A stretch of 64,000 nucleotides of DNA from Sepiola atlantica. Taxonomy: Eukaryota; Mollusca; Cephalopoda; Sepiida; Sepiolidae. This document shows positions 1-10,519 of the stretch, piece after piece. The DNA is taken from the NCBI GenBank assembly GCA_963556195.1, contig OY744533.1, positions 48,147,749-48,211,748 of the forward strand. The letters are read 5' to 3'. The notes beneath the pieces were generated by a model. The model made no database searches, was not told the DNA's origin, and saw only the letters and a list, made by a program, of their open reading frames with translations. The translations under genes and the position numbers were made by a program. Position 1 is the first letter of the stretch. Each line of letters begins with the position of its first letter.

Positions 1-40
1 ACAAAAAGATAGGTAAAAAAGTTAAACAAATTGTATGTAA

Positions 41-80
41 ATACACTACCGGGCAATGCCAGGGTCGGGACAGCTAGTAT
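41..80 (+). mobile_element. Helitron-like 3' terminus (hairpin plus CTAG)
   Basis: A GC-rich short hairpin-like segment (GGGCAATGCC region) is followed by CAG and the tetranucleotide CTAG at 74-77, then T. Helitrons end with a hairpin a few bases before CTRR and insert before T. Similar hairpin plus CTAG ends recur in this window near 8461, 9149, 22482, 30134, 46953, 52672 and 53291, so this is a dispersed family. The assignment to Helitrons is inference; no Rep/helicase gene is present. Confidence 0.4.
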
Positions 81-234
81 ACAATATATTCATCTCGTAG
101 AATTAAATACAATTTAATAAATTTTAACATGAAAAGCACGAGTTGTATCACCGTGTGATCACTGCTACTTGAATAATGTAACCAACTATTAAAAACTTTT
201 ATTGCATTGTGGGAAAAAAAAACTAATGCGTGTA

Positions 235-805
235 GTTTTAACCATAGGGTGACGCCTCCCTCAAATTTCACCCATGAATTGCTGATAAAATTTACGATCC
301 TTTCTGAAATCTAACCATATTTGAGATAAATAACCTTCAGGGTATATCTGACTTGCCCACCAAGTTACAATTATAGATGTCCAACAATCTTCGTTCTATC
401 TCTATACAATGATAAACGCACTTGGATACGACATACAAAATTGTCAAGAATTCCGACACACTCCTCACTTGGCACTACCCTGATTATGGCTTTGATAACC
501 CTCTTAAGTTCCGGAATAGTTTGGAGATTGTTTTGATAGACATTATCTTTGTGATAACTCCAAAGATAAAAAAATCTTTAGTATCACACTTACCCATGAG
601 ACGATCACTAAAGTATCCCTGCATATCATTAAACGAGGATAAAAGAAGACTGCTGGAAATTTATGAATTAAACTTGGTGGGCAATTCAGATATAGTTTAA
701 AGAGTTTTTTTTATATAAATTATGGTTGCATTGTAGAAAGGATTGTGAATTTTATTGATGATTCCATAGGTGGTAATTTATTTGGGGAAGGGGGTCATCC
801 TTTCT
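235..805. mobile_element. Foldback (long inverted repeat) element, copy 1
   Basis: The segment at about 241-385 is the imperfect reverse complement of about 640-800. Both arms share ACTTGGTGGGCAA followed by the TCAGATATA block and a TTTATTGATGATTCCAT-like block. A second copy with the same two arms lies at 44116-44770, and the central parts of the two copies also align (for example GGAATAGT and GGGGATTGTTTT-like stretches). The 92-codon open frame at 422-700 lies in the centre and looks like chance. A non-autonomous foldback DNA element is the likeliest reading; no target duplication was identified. Confidence 0.55.
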
Positions 806-1605
806 AAATAAGTGCAATATTTGACAATTTTGGGTGGACTATTTTTAAATTGCTCCTGGGCAAACATCAAAGTTCTCCTAGGGTGCCCAGTACTTGTTTC
901 ATGTAAATATCCATGCACCTAAACTGTTGATCTATGTTAAAACTAATTAAGACAATTTTAGATATTTGCAAAATAAATACCATCTTTGGTTATTTGGGGT
1001 AATTTTCGTCAACGCGAAAAAAACTGACGATGCTAGTCTTTTTCTAATCTATCCTTATTTCCATGGTAGCTGCTTGATTGACCTCCATCTGTGACCTCCA
1101 TCAGCAAGAACTCGTTCGTCTATCAACACTCTGTATACTTAAAATAATACGACTCTTTTTATTATTGAGCACTTTTATATAAATACGGTAAGGATTCACT
1201 GAATTTTAACTTGTGGGTGTAAACTTACCTGAATTAAAAATATTTATTTATTAAAATATAATTATTAAGCACCGACAAGTTGAGCACTTTGAGAAATATT
1301 AAATTGAAGATTCAAATTTAGCCACGTTTCGAGGTTCTCCACCTTGAGAGGATAAGAACACTATCTGAATCAAAATACATGTGCGTACATTTAAAATACA
1401 ATTATCTCGAATTTCGAACCGTTATCGTCACGACGTTCTAACGGTAAGAAGCTAGGGTTCATAATACTTGGACCCGGTGTTCGAATTGTCCGACCGTCAA
1501 TACGGTTACGTCATTCATACTGACGAGTGTAGAAAACACAGAAGATATGTATGTTTATGATATTAAAAATATCTATCTATTACAAAATAATTAAATATAA
1601 TTGTA
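806..1605. other. No gene seen; possible degenerate SINE head
   Basis: AT-rich sequence without a convincing open frame. Around 1440-1500 a GTGTTCGAATTGTCCGACCGTC stretch resembles the B-box end of the SINE at 11456-11613, which reads GTTCGAACTGTGCGACCGTC. This is a weak trace of the same SINE family. Nothing else recognisable. Confidence 0.3.
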
Positions 1606-1919
1606 TTGTCAGATCGGGTGGATAACGATTATTCCAACAATAATATTCAACTTTCTAGTGACGTCCCTTTACTCTCGATAATGAAAATTCAACGCCTTTC
1701 CAACAAAGAAACCACAGTATTTTATATCCCAAACGAAAATTCCCAATGATCATAATAGCCATGTAATAAAAAAAAAATCAGCATATCAAAAGATACTTAA
1801 GTTTCCTGAACCTAATTTTCTTCTCCTGATCTCAATCATCGACGCCGCGTCTTCTCCCTTCGAACGATGAGGTTAGCAACATCTAATTATTAACCTTTAT
1901 ATTTTAAACCAAATACCCC
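1606..1919 (-). repeat. LTR (3' LTR) of the Ty3/gypsy-type element
   Basis: This segment aligns over its full length with 5386-5685. Shared blocks include ATTATTCCAACAATAATATT, CAACTTTCTAGTGACGT, CAGTATTTTATATC, CAAAAGATA and TTTTCTTCTCCTGA. The element lies on the minus strand, so this is its downstream LTR. Exact ends are uncertain because both copies are diverged; the minus-strand LTR appears to begin near TG at the right edge and to end near CAATACA at the left edge. Confidence 0.7.
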
Positions 1920-2029
1920 ATGATCATCAAAGATAAGTTCCCATCACATAGTCTCGTGCTCAGATAAGCACATTATCTTATTTTTGTGCTCTCCATCCCC
2001 TTCATGTTGAGTGCTTACGTTATTATCGT

Positions 2030-2740
2030 TCACATGGACCATGCGCCAAAAAATGCCGCGGCATCTCATCAACACTCAAGTTTTTAGGGGATTGCATTCC
2101 GGTTATTACTCTTCTTCTCCATCGCGCCGTAGTTCGTGCGCTCGGTGGCTTCACTCAAACCTCTTCTGTTGTTTGGATTCTGGCTGGCCCTTGCTCATAG
2201 ATTTCTGGGGATATCTTTCTCGGGTGCCTCTATTCATAATTCAAAATTGATCTATGCGGCACTGTCTCATTTCTTTGTCCGAACTTGGGTCCCATGTTGT
2301 ACCAGAATGTGGCCTCTTGCGGTGATATCCCTCCTCTCTCGACTATTGCTTTCACTGTCAGATGATGTTACTTCACTATTCAATTTCACCCGGACCTATA
2401 AGATGGCTGTAATATTTTCTTAGTTTCCATTTTTTAAGTATCGCCTGGAGCAAGATCCAAGCGAAAAACGATGTCATTGTCCATTATCATCTTCATTACC
2501 GGACCTCGTTCAAGCATCTCATATTTCAATTCATCTACAACCGCAGCTGCCAACTCCCTCCATGTTGCTAGCTTTCGATATCCACAGTCAATCATTGGCA
2601 AGTATGCGCCTCACGATGATGTTTTATAACAATAGCTAACCTTGTGCAATTGTTCACAGTCCCAATTTCACTAGGGTCATGTATATTTGAAGCAGGGTCA
2701 GTTGATTGACATCGGTGGCAATTATTAACCACTTTCTAAA
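2030..2740 (-). pseudogene. Integrase remnant of the LTR element
   Basis: On the minus strand, translated pieces recall the integrase core and the region after it. A stretch ending in ERGPVMKMIMDNDIVFR resembles the 'ERGP..ELLTDN.TAFR' block of gypsy integrases, where the D of DN is the second catalytic residue. Further on, pieces reading ERRD, ISPQEATFWYN and NETVPHRS, spread over two frames, match the C-terminal part of the core. Stops and frameshifts are frequent, so no functional protein is possible. It follows directly after the RNase H remnant, as expected for gypsy order. Confidence 0.6.
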
Positions 2741-2747
2741 CTTCCTC

Positions 2748-3380
2748 CTATTTTATAAGTTGGCCAACTTTTTGCACCAAATGTAACCTTCTATTTACTC
2801 CTATGTAGTTCATGCCATGTAACTCTTCTAGTTCCCTGGTTCCTAGACAGCATACCGGAACTTCTTCTTTCTCAATTAACGACCGTTTGATTATCAGTAT
2901 TAGCGCATCGGCTTTTTTCTCTTCGCAGGCAAAAACACTGCTTTCATTTGCAGTCCAAATTCGGATATTAACTCTCCAAGTATTCCTAATCTCCGCTTGA
3001 TAATAATTTCTCCAGCACCCTATGTCCGCATTCTTCAACTCTGCTCCACTATAGTAATGTATCCGAATCAGTACTCATTTTGATCTCTCAACCCTCAATT
3101 GTATAGAGAAATTGATGCATTTTAGAACATCACTTAATTCGACCAGGTTAATTTGATTATAGCCATTCTTTTTTCTCAGCCATGCGGCATCTTCCGCCAC
3201 TAAACCATTAATCTCCACGACAACTCCTGTTGCAATACTGCTTGCATCGCACCACAAAACTCCTATTTTTCTTTTCAGGTATGTGCCAAGCGCCAGTAAC
3301 AGAGTCCTCTTTTTTACACCAGCTAGAATCTCCTGTATTACTTTGAAAGTTTTTCCATCGACCCTGCCCTCCCCCATTCT
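2748..3380 (-). pseudogene. RNase H remnant of the LTR element
   Basis: Two open stretches (minus strand, 3377-3075 and 3038-2748) carry RNase H features. The first contains VLWCDASSIATGVV, the catalytic D block, followed by EDAAWLRKK and INLVELSDVLK, which places the catalytic E in 'ELxAVLKG'. The second ends in ACEEKKADALILI, resembling the 'NxADALTR' end of this gypsy RNase H. A frame break separates the stretches. The product would have degraded the RNA of the RNA-DNA hybrid during reverse transcription. Confidence 0.65.
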
Positions 3381-4062
3381 ACTCCACGTGTTATTCTTTT
3401 AACATAGCTGCACGCCAGTCGCAGTCATCTAGCTACTAGATAGTGGTCCAACAATTTACCGCATATTAAAAACAACTGCCATCTACTCATTGATCCTGTC
3501 ATCTTCGGAATCTCGTTGCCCTTTCTGAGCATCAGCTTACCTTCTTTTCTTTCTTGAACTTAAGGCCCAGTGCCGCTCATCCGTCGAGAGGTTGTGATGG
3601 CTTTGCTGTCAGTCGAAATCCCTTAAAATGTTCTACAACTTTCTCTGTCGATATCTTTCTCACATCTATCATTATTTCGCCAATGTACGAATCAGTGACC
3701 TCCTTCGTCTTGCTTCCTTTCATCAACACAGTTTTTTGAACGGCTGCCATAATGTAGAGTGCCACATTAAGTTCAAATTCTAATCGTGTCTGGCAGTACG
3801 TTCCTACTCATAGTAGATCAGCTACCATAGTTCCTTTGCCACGTGTAGCTGCAAGTAGGCAGACTTAAGATCCAGAATTGCAGTTCCTTCTGTAAACCGC
3901 CTCTACTTTCTCATATTTTCGTCACATATGTCTATTATATCGCTCCCCCATATGACACGCCATAAAACAGTTCAACTCCCGAAAGTCAAACACTGCCCTG
4001 ACTTTACCTTGTGTGGCCTGGTACATTGCCATCAACGGTAACACACGTTTTCCTTAACCCTT
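3381..4062 (-). pseudogene. Reverse transcriptase remnant of the LTR element
   Basis: Minus-strand fragments in several frames: QGKVRAVFDFRELN (the 'KVRPVLDYRELN' block), AILDLKSAYLQLHVAKELW (the 'LDLKSAYLQIHV' block with the first catalytic D), and at 3765-3577 TDSYIGEIMID. The last corresponds to the YxDD active site, with DD changed to GE, which alone would abolish activity. Downstream, GNEIPKMTGSMSRWQLF and ACSYVKRITRGVEWG mark the thumb/connection region. Several stops and frameshifts are present. Confidence 0.7.
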
Positions 4063-4439
4063 CCAGTGTCACAGAATGTTGTCTGATATCCATTTTTCTA
4101 CCTCTTTTTCGAGTTTTTTCGCTCTCCAGCAAATTCTTGGAATACTTTACCTTGTTCTGTAACACTAGAAGCTCTCTCATCCATTTCTATTTCACTGTCT
4201 ATTTCTCTCCATGAGAATCTAATTCAAAATATTTGTCTTTAATTTTGCAAACGTTCGGCTTATGGCAGCTACGACACAGTGTACGTCTCCAAACTTCGCC
4301 TCACCTTTTTCTTATAGTCACACCGCTCAGCCATTCCAATTATGGCGTCGCTCCCGTCAATCATGGGCTCCATTAAAATCGTTTCCACTTTTATTCATAC
4401 TTCACATACTCTTATTTCGACTCGTCCGGATCCCTTTCA

Positions 4440-4625
4440 TTTCACTTCCATTTCATCAATTGCTTTTAGGGTGCCACTCCTACTAATCCCACTCGCAAGT
4501 TTAGAATTAAATAAAGTCATTGTACATCCGGTATCGACAAGTTCCATCATTACTGTATTATGCACTGCTACTTCTATCATTGGAAGAGGGCAGTACTATG
4601 ATTTCATTCTGTTGCCAAGATAACT
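4440..4625 (-). pseudogene. Retroviral-type aspartic protease remnant
   Basis: The minus strand reads VMMELVDTGCTMTLF, holding the aspartic protease signature DTG preceded by hydrophobic residues. It sits between the zinc-knuckle segment and the RT remnant, the expected place of the protease in a gag-pol polyprotein. Only the part around the first loop is clear, and stops interrupt the flanks. Confidence 0.6.
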
Positions 4626-5385
4626 ACTTGCACAGAAGTACTTCCTTGCTCGTTTCCCTGAGCCTGGGGGCAATACCTTGCAATGTGCCCAAATGTTAAA
4701 CAGTTGTAGCACATTACTCTGACTCTAGGTGGCTTCATACAATTTTGTATTAAGTGCGATCCTCGACATCTAAAGAACTAGAACGCTTTACGATTTCTTT
4801 TGAGCCTTATTTTTCGGTGCAATGCTTTGTGTAATCGCTGTCACTGTTCCAGTTTCTCGAAATGTTGTTGTTGCTGTGCAGTTGGTATCAGTTTGATGAC
4901 GTCTATTCTCTCCACGTTAGGTAACTGTTGTAATGCCACAGATAAGTCGTGTGGGAATCCCGTAATAAAATCTAGTTTGGCTATCTGATCCGGCCCTCTT
5001 CCTTAGTATCCTGCTAGTCCAGCCAATCTTTTGATTTTATTAGCGTAAAAATCCACTGATTCTCCAGCCCACCTGAATCGTTTTAGCTTTGCATATGCTT
5101 CAAAATTACCTTCAGTGAACGCTTTCACTGGTCTCATTACTATCTGTTCTTCATCTAACTACTCTTCATCACACATTTACACGTAAAGGGCAAAAGCATA
5201 TTCGTGAAAAAAATGGCATGAAACTAGCAAGGTCTTGCACTTTTTGTAGCTTAGCCACCAATTTTACTTTCTTCGTCCATTCGACTACATCAGCTTCTCC
5301 ACTAAACAGCGATATCACATTATTAGTCACATTATTAGTCACATTATTAGTCCATAATCGCTTGTTCGCGCTGGAATAGATTGTA
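4626..5385 (-). pseudogene. Gag and zinc-knuckle remnant of the LTR element
   Basis: At about 4680-4730 the minus strand reads CYNCLTFGHIARYC, a CX2CX4HX4C zinc knuckle; a broken first knuckle (CRGSHLIQNC) lies just before it. Upstream, GNFEAYAKLKRFRWAGESVD, FYANKIKRLAGLAGY and LDFITGFPHDLSVALQQL resemble the capsid C-terminal part of gypsy gag. Stops occur between these blocks. At 5317-5352 a 12-bp unit (ACATTATTAGTC) is repeated three times, a later local expansion. Confidence 0.6.
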
Positions 5386-5681
5386 ATTCTATTGCCAGAT
5401 AAAGTAGATAAGAATTATTCCAACAATAATATTCAACTTTCTAGTGACGTGTTCTCACTCTCCTGAGTGAAAATCAACGCTCTCCTAACAAAGAAAAACA
5501 GTATTTTATATCACAAACGAGAATAATAGTCTGTAAAAAAACAATTAGCAAATCAAAAGATATTTAAGCTGTAAGTATCTTGAACGTAGTTTTCTTCTCC
5601 TGACATAAATCATCGGCAACACGTCTTCTCTAATCTAACAATGAGGTAAGCCACATATAATTCTCCTTTATATTTAAACCC

Positions 5682-5685
<4 letters not shown>
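5386..5685 (-). repeat. LTR (5' LTR) of the Ty3/gypsy-type element
   Basis: Matches 1606-1919 across its length (shared ATTATTCCAACAATAATATT, CTTTCTAGTGACGT, AGTATTTTATATC, TTTTCTTCTCCTGA, CGTCTTCTC). On the minus strand it begins near TGTGGGTTTAAATATAAAGG next to a (TA)n tract and ends beside TGGCAATAGA, where a tRNA primer-binding site would be expected; no clear match to a particular tRNA is visible. Confidence 0.7.

Positions 5686-5732
<47 letters not shown>
5685..5732. repeat. (TA)n microsatellite
   Basis: Pure TA dinucleotides. On the minus strand it lies downstream of the hammerhead sequence at 5757-5802, separated by a short T-rich (minus A-rich) linker, the same arrangement as at 31695-31813. 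Confidence 0.95.
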
Positions 5733-5736
<4 letters not shown>

Positions 5737-5756
5737 TACTAAACTTTTTTTTTTCA

Positions 5757-5802
5757 CCTACAGATGATATCGTTTCGGGTTTTTTATCCTCATCAGTGTA
5801 GG
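5757..5802 (-). ncRNA. Hammerhead ribozyme sequence, copy A
   Basis: Minus strand, 5' to 3': CCTACA (stem I), CTGATGA (conserved core), GGATAAAAAACCC (stem II with at least two G-C pairs), GAAA (conserved core), CGATATCA (stem III region), TC, then TGTAGG, the exact 6-bp partner of stem I. This is the type I hammerhead order, with cleavage expected after C at 5763. One stem III pair is lost (C opposite A), so activity may be weak. Downstream on the same strand is an A-rich linker and a (TA)n tract; upstream is another (TA)n/(CA)n tract. Hammerheads occur in Penelope-like elements, animal retrozymes and SINE-like repeats; which host this one had is unknown. Confidence 0.7.
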
Positions 5803-5804
5803 AG

Positions 5805-5806
<2 letters not shown>

Positions 5807-5895
<89 letters not shown>
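5807..5895. repeat. (AT)n followed by (GT)n
   Basis: AT dinucleotides at 5807-5856 pass directly into GT dinucleotides at 5857-5895. The open frame across it (minus strand) is only repeat translation (HTHT/YIYI). Confidence 0.95.
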
Positions 5896-5896
<1 letters not shown>

Positions 5897-6270
5897 ATTA
5901 GTTCTATTACTTCCTTAATAGAGAGAAGAAATCCATATGCACATAACAGCGCATAGTGACTATTAGTTCTTTGCATTGCGTTCGTCAAACTATCTTTTAA
6001 AACACATACATGACAGATACCTAACATATAAAATATATCCAGAATTGCCACATTCAGCCCTAAATCTATAACATTGCAATTTGATTCTGCTAGCTTTTTT
6101 AATTCCTAGAAGATTGGTACTTGTTATTAGGTACAATGCATTTTTATTATAGTTCTTTTTTTTGCTGATACAACTTTATCCTGCTCGGAATATTTTTCGC
6201 AGAGAAAAAGACTATCCTTACAGCATCAAATGTGCATTCAAGATTGGAGTGAATTCTGCTATCAGCAGCA
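5896..6270. other. No gene seen
   Basis: Unremarkable AT-rich sequence between the AT/GT tract and the minisatellite. No recognised element. Confidence 0.4.
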
Positions 6271-7300
6271 AATTTCCACATTACCATTGATTAGTAGTAC
6301 TAATACATTTCCATATCACTATTGATTAGTAATGCTAATACATTTCAACATTATTATTAATTAGCAATACTAATATATGTCCACATCACTATTTATTAGT
6401 AATACTAATACATTTCAACATTATTATTAATTAGCAATACTAATATATGTCCACATCACTATTTATTAGCAATACTAATACATTTCAACATTATTATTAA
6501 TTAGCAATACTAATATATGTCCACATCACTATTTATTAGCAATACTAATACATTTCAACATTATTATTAATTAGCAATACTAATATATGTCCACATCATT
6601 ATATATTAGTAATGCTAATACATTTCAATATTATTATTAATTAGCAATACTAATATATGTCCACATCACTATTTATTAGCAATACTAATACATTTCAATA
6701 TTATTATTAATTAGCAATACTAATATATGTCCACATCATTATATATTAGTAATGCTAATACATTTCAACATTATTATTAATTAGCAATACTAATATATGT
6801 CCACATCACTATTTATTAGCAATACTAATACATTTCAACATTATTATTAATTAGTAATACTAATATATGTCCACATCACTATTTACTAATAATACTAATA
6901 CATTTCAACATTATTATTAATTAGCAATACTAATATATGTCCACATCACTATTTACTAATAATACTAATACATTTCAACATTATTATTAATTAGCAATAC
7001 TAATATATTTCCACATCATTATATATTAGTAATGCTAATACATTTCAACATTATTATTAATTAGTAATACTAATATATGTCCACATCACTATTTACTAAT
7101 AATACTAATACATTTCAACATTATTATTAATTAGTAATACTAATATATGTCCACATCACTATTTACTAATAATACTAATACATTTCAACATTATTATTAA
7201 TTAGCAATACTAATATATTTCCACATCATTATTTATTAGTACTGCTATTACATTTCCACATTTGCATGAATTAGTAATATTAATACATTTTCCTCTTTCA
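6271..7300. repeat. Minisatellite, 35-bp units arranged as 70-bp dimers
   Basis: About 14 tandem copies of a 70-bp unit, each built from two related 35-bp halves. One half carries CATTTCAACATTATTATTAA and the other ATATGTCCACATCACTATTT; both share TTAGnAATACTAATA. Outer units are diverged, while central units are nearly identical, as expected from unequal exchange. Variant halves (ATATATTAGTAATGCTAATA near 6600, 6740 and 7020; ACTAATAATACTAATA in the later units) recur, showing spread of variants through the array. No coding content. Confidence 0.95.
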
Positions 7301-8430
7301 CTGATGATACATAACTGTAAATAATCGCATTTAATTCCGATAGAATCTGTCGTGCGAACAGATAGATAATATCTTAAAACTTTTATATTTCTATGTCCAT
7401 TTAAGTAACTTCACCCGCCTTTCGTACATGGTATGTACGAACAAAATAACTCATAGTATTTGCCTTTCCCTCAGTTCTACCAAAGAGCAAAGGATATTAT
7501 ATTTTGGATCATTCAGCTCCATTTAAATCAAACTTACACTTACCGAAATCTGTAACGCTTTTTTTAATACAAAAACGCTTTAAAATAACAAAGGTCATTA
7601 CATTGGCTACCATTTTTATTCTTCTTCTCTTAAATGTTCTCCTCCGTCCAGTCACTTATACTACTATTACTTAAGTAAATAAACCAAATTTGTATTTTAG
7701 ATTTACTTTTCAGTTCTTAATACTTCACCGCACCAGTTACCATTCCCTTTCAACTTATTATTTCAAATGATAATATTGCATAAACATTTCTTTACCATAA
7801 CTTACCATAACTTATATTTTTCAAGTAATAAGGCGTGATATCATCAATTACATTTATTTTAATACTCTTCTAATATAAAATTACTTACATATTTCGCAAA
7901 CACTTGTACTTTTTACTAATATTTTATATAAATAAAGTAAACGTACGTGTGTCCGGCTGGCTTTAATGATGCACATGTATTTTATGAGCAAAGAAGGGAG
8001 GTTTAATCTTACTCTTAATAATATATGATAATAATAATAATAAAAAGTAAAGAAATTTGATTTTTATGAGCAAAAGAGGTTGCTTGATCTTTATAACTGA
8101 TAGTAAAATATAATGACAGAATTTATTTCACTTCTAATAGACACAAGAAAATATTCCCTTGTTCTTCATATTTTGTGACTAAATAGGAGTTATGTAGAGA
8201 GTCAGGAGGGAGAGTGTGATTTAGTTTATTTTTTTGTAAACCTATCTTACGTATTTTTTATTTTACTTCCTTATTAGTTCTTTAAGTAAGATTTAACTTG
8301 AATATTTTGGGAGGGGGGTAGGAAGGGTAAGGTTTATGTCGATTAATTGTTTTGGTCTTAACAGTAAGATTTACAACGTACCTGACACCAGTAGGAAATC
8401 AATTGTTATTGATAAACATAAACCACTGAC
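7301..8430. other. No gene seen
   Basis: AT-rich sequence with short simple runs (for example (ATA)n near 8028-8042). No open frame or known repeat end recognised. Confidence 0.4.
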
Positions 8431-8464
8431 AACTACCCCAGGCAACACCGGGTAGCCCTTCTAG
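8431..8464 (+). mobile_element. Helitron-like 3' terminus
   Basis: CCCCAGGCAACACCGGGTAG followed by CCCTT and CTAG at 8461-8464, then T. Same hairpin plus CTAG plan as at 41-80 and 9121-9152. Confidence 0.4.
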
Positions 8465-8501
8465 TTCGTAATAAAAGTCAGTAAAACTAGAAACTTACAC
8501 C

Positions 8502-8708
8502 TATGCTAATTCACCCAAGAAAATAAGATTCTACTTTTTTAGGTGACTACATGTAAACAGCTTGGAAAATTTGGCCGGTAACAATAAATAAAACGAGAAC
8601 AATTATTTTAGAATTTTGAGTGACGGTTACCGCCAATTTTTCCACTCTGTTTACATATAATCGCTGAAAAAAAGTAGAATTTTCCTTTCGGATGAATTAG
8701 CATATTGC
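8502..8708. mobile_element. Foldback/MITE-like inverted repeat
   Basis: The left arm (about 8502-8583) and right arm (about 8625-8708) are imperfect reverse complements. Shared blocks are ATGCTAATTCA, GATTCTACTTTTTT (AATTCTACTTTTTTT in the other arm), ATGTAAACAG and GGAAAA followed by TTGGC and GGTAAC. About 80-bp arms with a 40-bp centre would form one long hairpin. No transposase is present, so this is a non-autonomous element or a remnant. Confidence 0.6.
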
Positions 8709-9619
8709 CTAAAGGAACAATATCCCTTCTTAAACTCTCGGTTCTAGGTACAAAAATAACTTATATATTCTTTTCCCTTTCGAGATAGACAGTACCTTGC
8801 ATGGACGTAATATGAAGAAATGCTCTACGTTTTATCATATTTTTCTTGCATCGTCGTTTTTATTTAAATAGTTGAAGTGTAACCTCTTTAACATCGGTCC
8901 TATGTTAATTTTCACCCGGTAAATGAACGGAAAATTTAAAAAGCTTACTTACAAAGATACTATAGAAAGAAACAAAACTACTTCAAGGAAACACCGTTAA
9001 TTACAGTATCTTACATGGACGTAATTTTTTTTAAAGTCCATATTTAATAAATATTTTTACCGGTGCATGAACGGAAATTTTAATACGCATTAGAAAATAT
9101 ACAAAGAAACTAGCGTAAATACTCCCGGTCAACGCCGAGTTCGTATAGCTAGTAGAAATACATAATGTTCCATTACATGAATAACTTATTAAATATATTA
9201 AATGATCGAATCATTTGAAATGTACAATTATTTTGTTTCTAACTCATATTCATATTATGCGCAAATACTTGAATCTCGAGAAGGACGTATTTCACCGGTG
9301 AGACTTGCCTCGAGATTTGAAATGGAGCAGAATAATCAAATAAACAACGTAAAAGTAAAATGGCAAAAAAATGATGAATTGCTTGAAATAATGGAAAAAC
9401 ATTTCCTGTCTATCTTTGCGTCAAATTAGTTGGAAGTTGTTCATTAAAAACAGTGTTACGAAAGAGCTTGGGGATTCTAGAGAGATATATCTTACACAAC
9501 TAGTTGGAAATATTCAAACTATTTTGTTGGTTCACCCCAAACAAAGCAATTGCCACTGTGACGTAAAACAGCTACTGTAAATTGGAGAACATACCTACAA
9601 GGGCATCCTACGTGGGATG
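8709..9619. other. No gene seen; one more Helitron-like terminus
   Basis: Mostly unassigned. At 9121-9152 CTCCCGGTCAACGCCGAGTT followed by CGTATAG and CTAGT repeats the terminus seen at 41-80. ACCGGTGCATGAACGGAAAT near 9060 and CCGGTAAATGAACGGAAAAT near 8918 are a related pair, so a degraded repeat may fill 8900-9152. The 75-codon frame at 9202-9429 is not recognised. Confidence 0.35.
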
Positions 9620-10340
9620 TTGCACAGCGAGGTATTTGTTAGAATTACATTTAAACTTCTGCATGTTGATACAGTGAAGGAAATAGGAGACAGAGAGGGA
9701 ATTCAAAAGGCTACCAGTACAAGAAAAAAAACTATTATAGTAGGAAGCCCTCTGGCATCTGGATATTTCTGCAGTGAAGGGGAGGATTTTGCTGACTGAT
9801 AGGTCGGTCGGGAGTATTTACGTCGAGGGGGGCACCAGTGATGCAAATTCGTCGGAACGCATTCCATGAAAGTACTTGTAAAACAAGCACAGGGATGAAA
9901 CATTGCAGCGATTAGACAGGAACTAGAGCTTGGTAGATAGTATGGGGCCTATTTGACTAGAGACTCTTTTTTGGACTCTGTCTAAGATGAAGAGGCTAGT
10001 GGTGTGTACACCAGCCTAGATGTTACATCAGTACTCTATGCATGGGCAAATTGTGGCTTTGTAGAGATATAGAATACTGACAGGTGTGAAAAGCTTCTAG
10101 CACGGTAAAGGGATCCCTTACAGCAACCTTGGCAATGTCTTCTATGTATTTGTTCCAATTCATGTTACCTGTGAATGTTGTGCCGAGGAGTTTAAATGAT
10201 GGATTCTCAGGTAGGATGCTACTAGTCATAGTAATCGGCGATTGAATAGGTTTCTAATGATTGTTAAAGGAAAAGAGCTTTGTCTTAGTAGTAGTAAATG
10301 AAACCATCCATTTATGTCGCCATTCCACTATGACAGACAA
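9620..10340 (-). pseudogene. Jockey/CR1-like LINE reverse transcriptase remnant (C-terminal)
   Basis: Minus-strand translations give, in order, KWMVSFTTTKTKLFSFNNH, SFKLLGTTFTGNMNWNKYIE, DIAKVAVRD, then LFILDRVQKRVSSQIGPIL, NRCNVSSLCLFYKYFHGM and SDEFASLVPP. These match the RT palm-to-thumb and downstream blocks common in jockey-like LINEs ('LLGLTFS..M.W..YI', 'LDRVQKRV', 'RR.VASLSLFYKYFHG'). Several stops and frame changes are present. The same block order recurs in the fragments at 15536-15930, 42060-43010 and 51430-51905, so this LINE lineage was active here repeatedly. Confidence 0.7.
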
Positions 10341-10519
10341 CTATGACAGTTTTGTACTATTTAGAGGCTCTTCAATCCTTTAATTAAATGACGGGGGTCA
10401 TTAAAATAGCTCCCAGGACAGAAGTTATATATCTATATATATCCATGTACTAGATATGAGTAGGTGTTAGTACTAGTTGGGTATACGTCCTTGACAATCA
10501 GTCCTATTGTGGTTTTGTT

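Larger units (their letters stand above)
1606..5685 (-). mobile_element. Decayed Ty3/gypsy-type LTR retrotransposon
   Basis: About 4.1 kb bounded by two related LTRs (1606-1919 and 5386-5685). Reading the minus strand from right to left gives gag and zinc knuckle, aspartic protease, reverse transcriptase, RNase H and integrase in the gag-PR-RT-RH-IN order of Ty3/gypsy elements. All domains are broken by stops and frameshifts, and the two LTRs differ at many positions and by indels, so the insertion is old and inactive. There is no env-like frame. A (TA)n tract abuts the right LTR and hides any target duplication. Confidence 0.75.

Noticed and set aside
422..700. 92-codon open frame as a gene
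   Set aside because: It lies in the centre of a foldback repeat, and the homologous centre at 44250-44620 does not keep the frame.
6271..7300. CRISPR-like regular repeats
   Set aside because: Units are contiguous and vary gradually with no unique spacers; it is a eukaryotic minisatellite.
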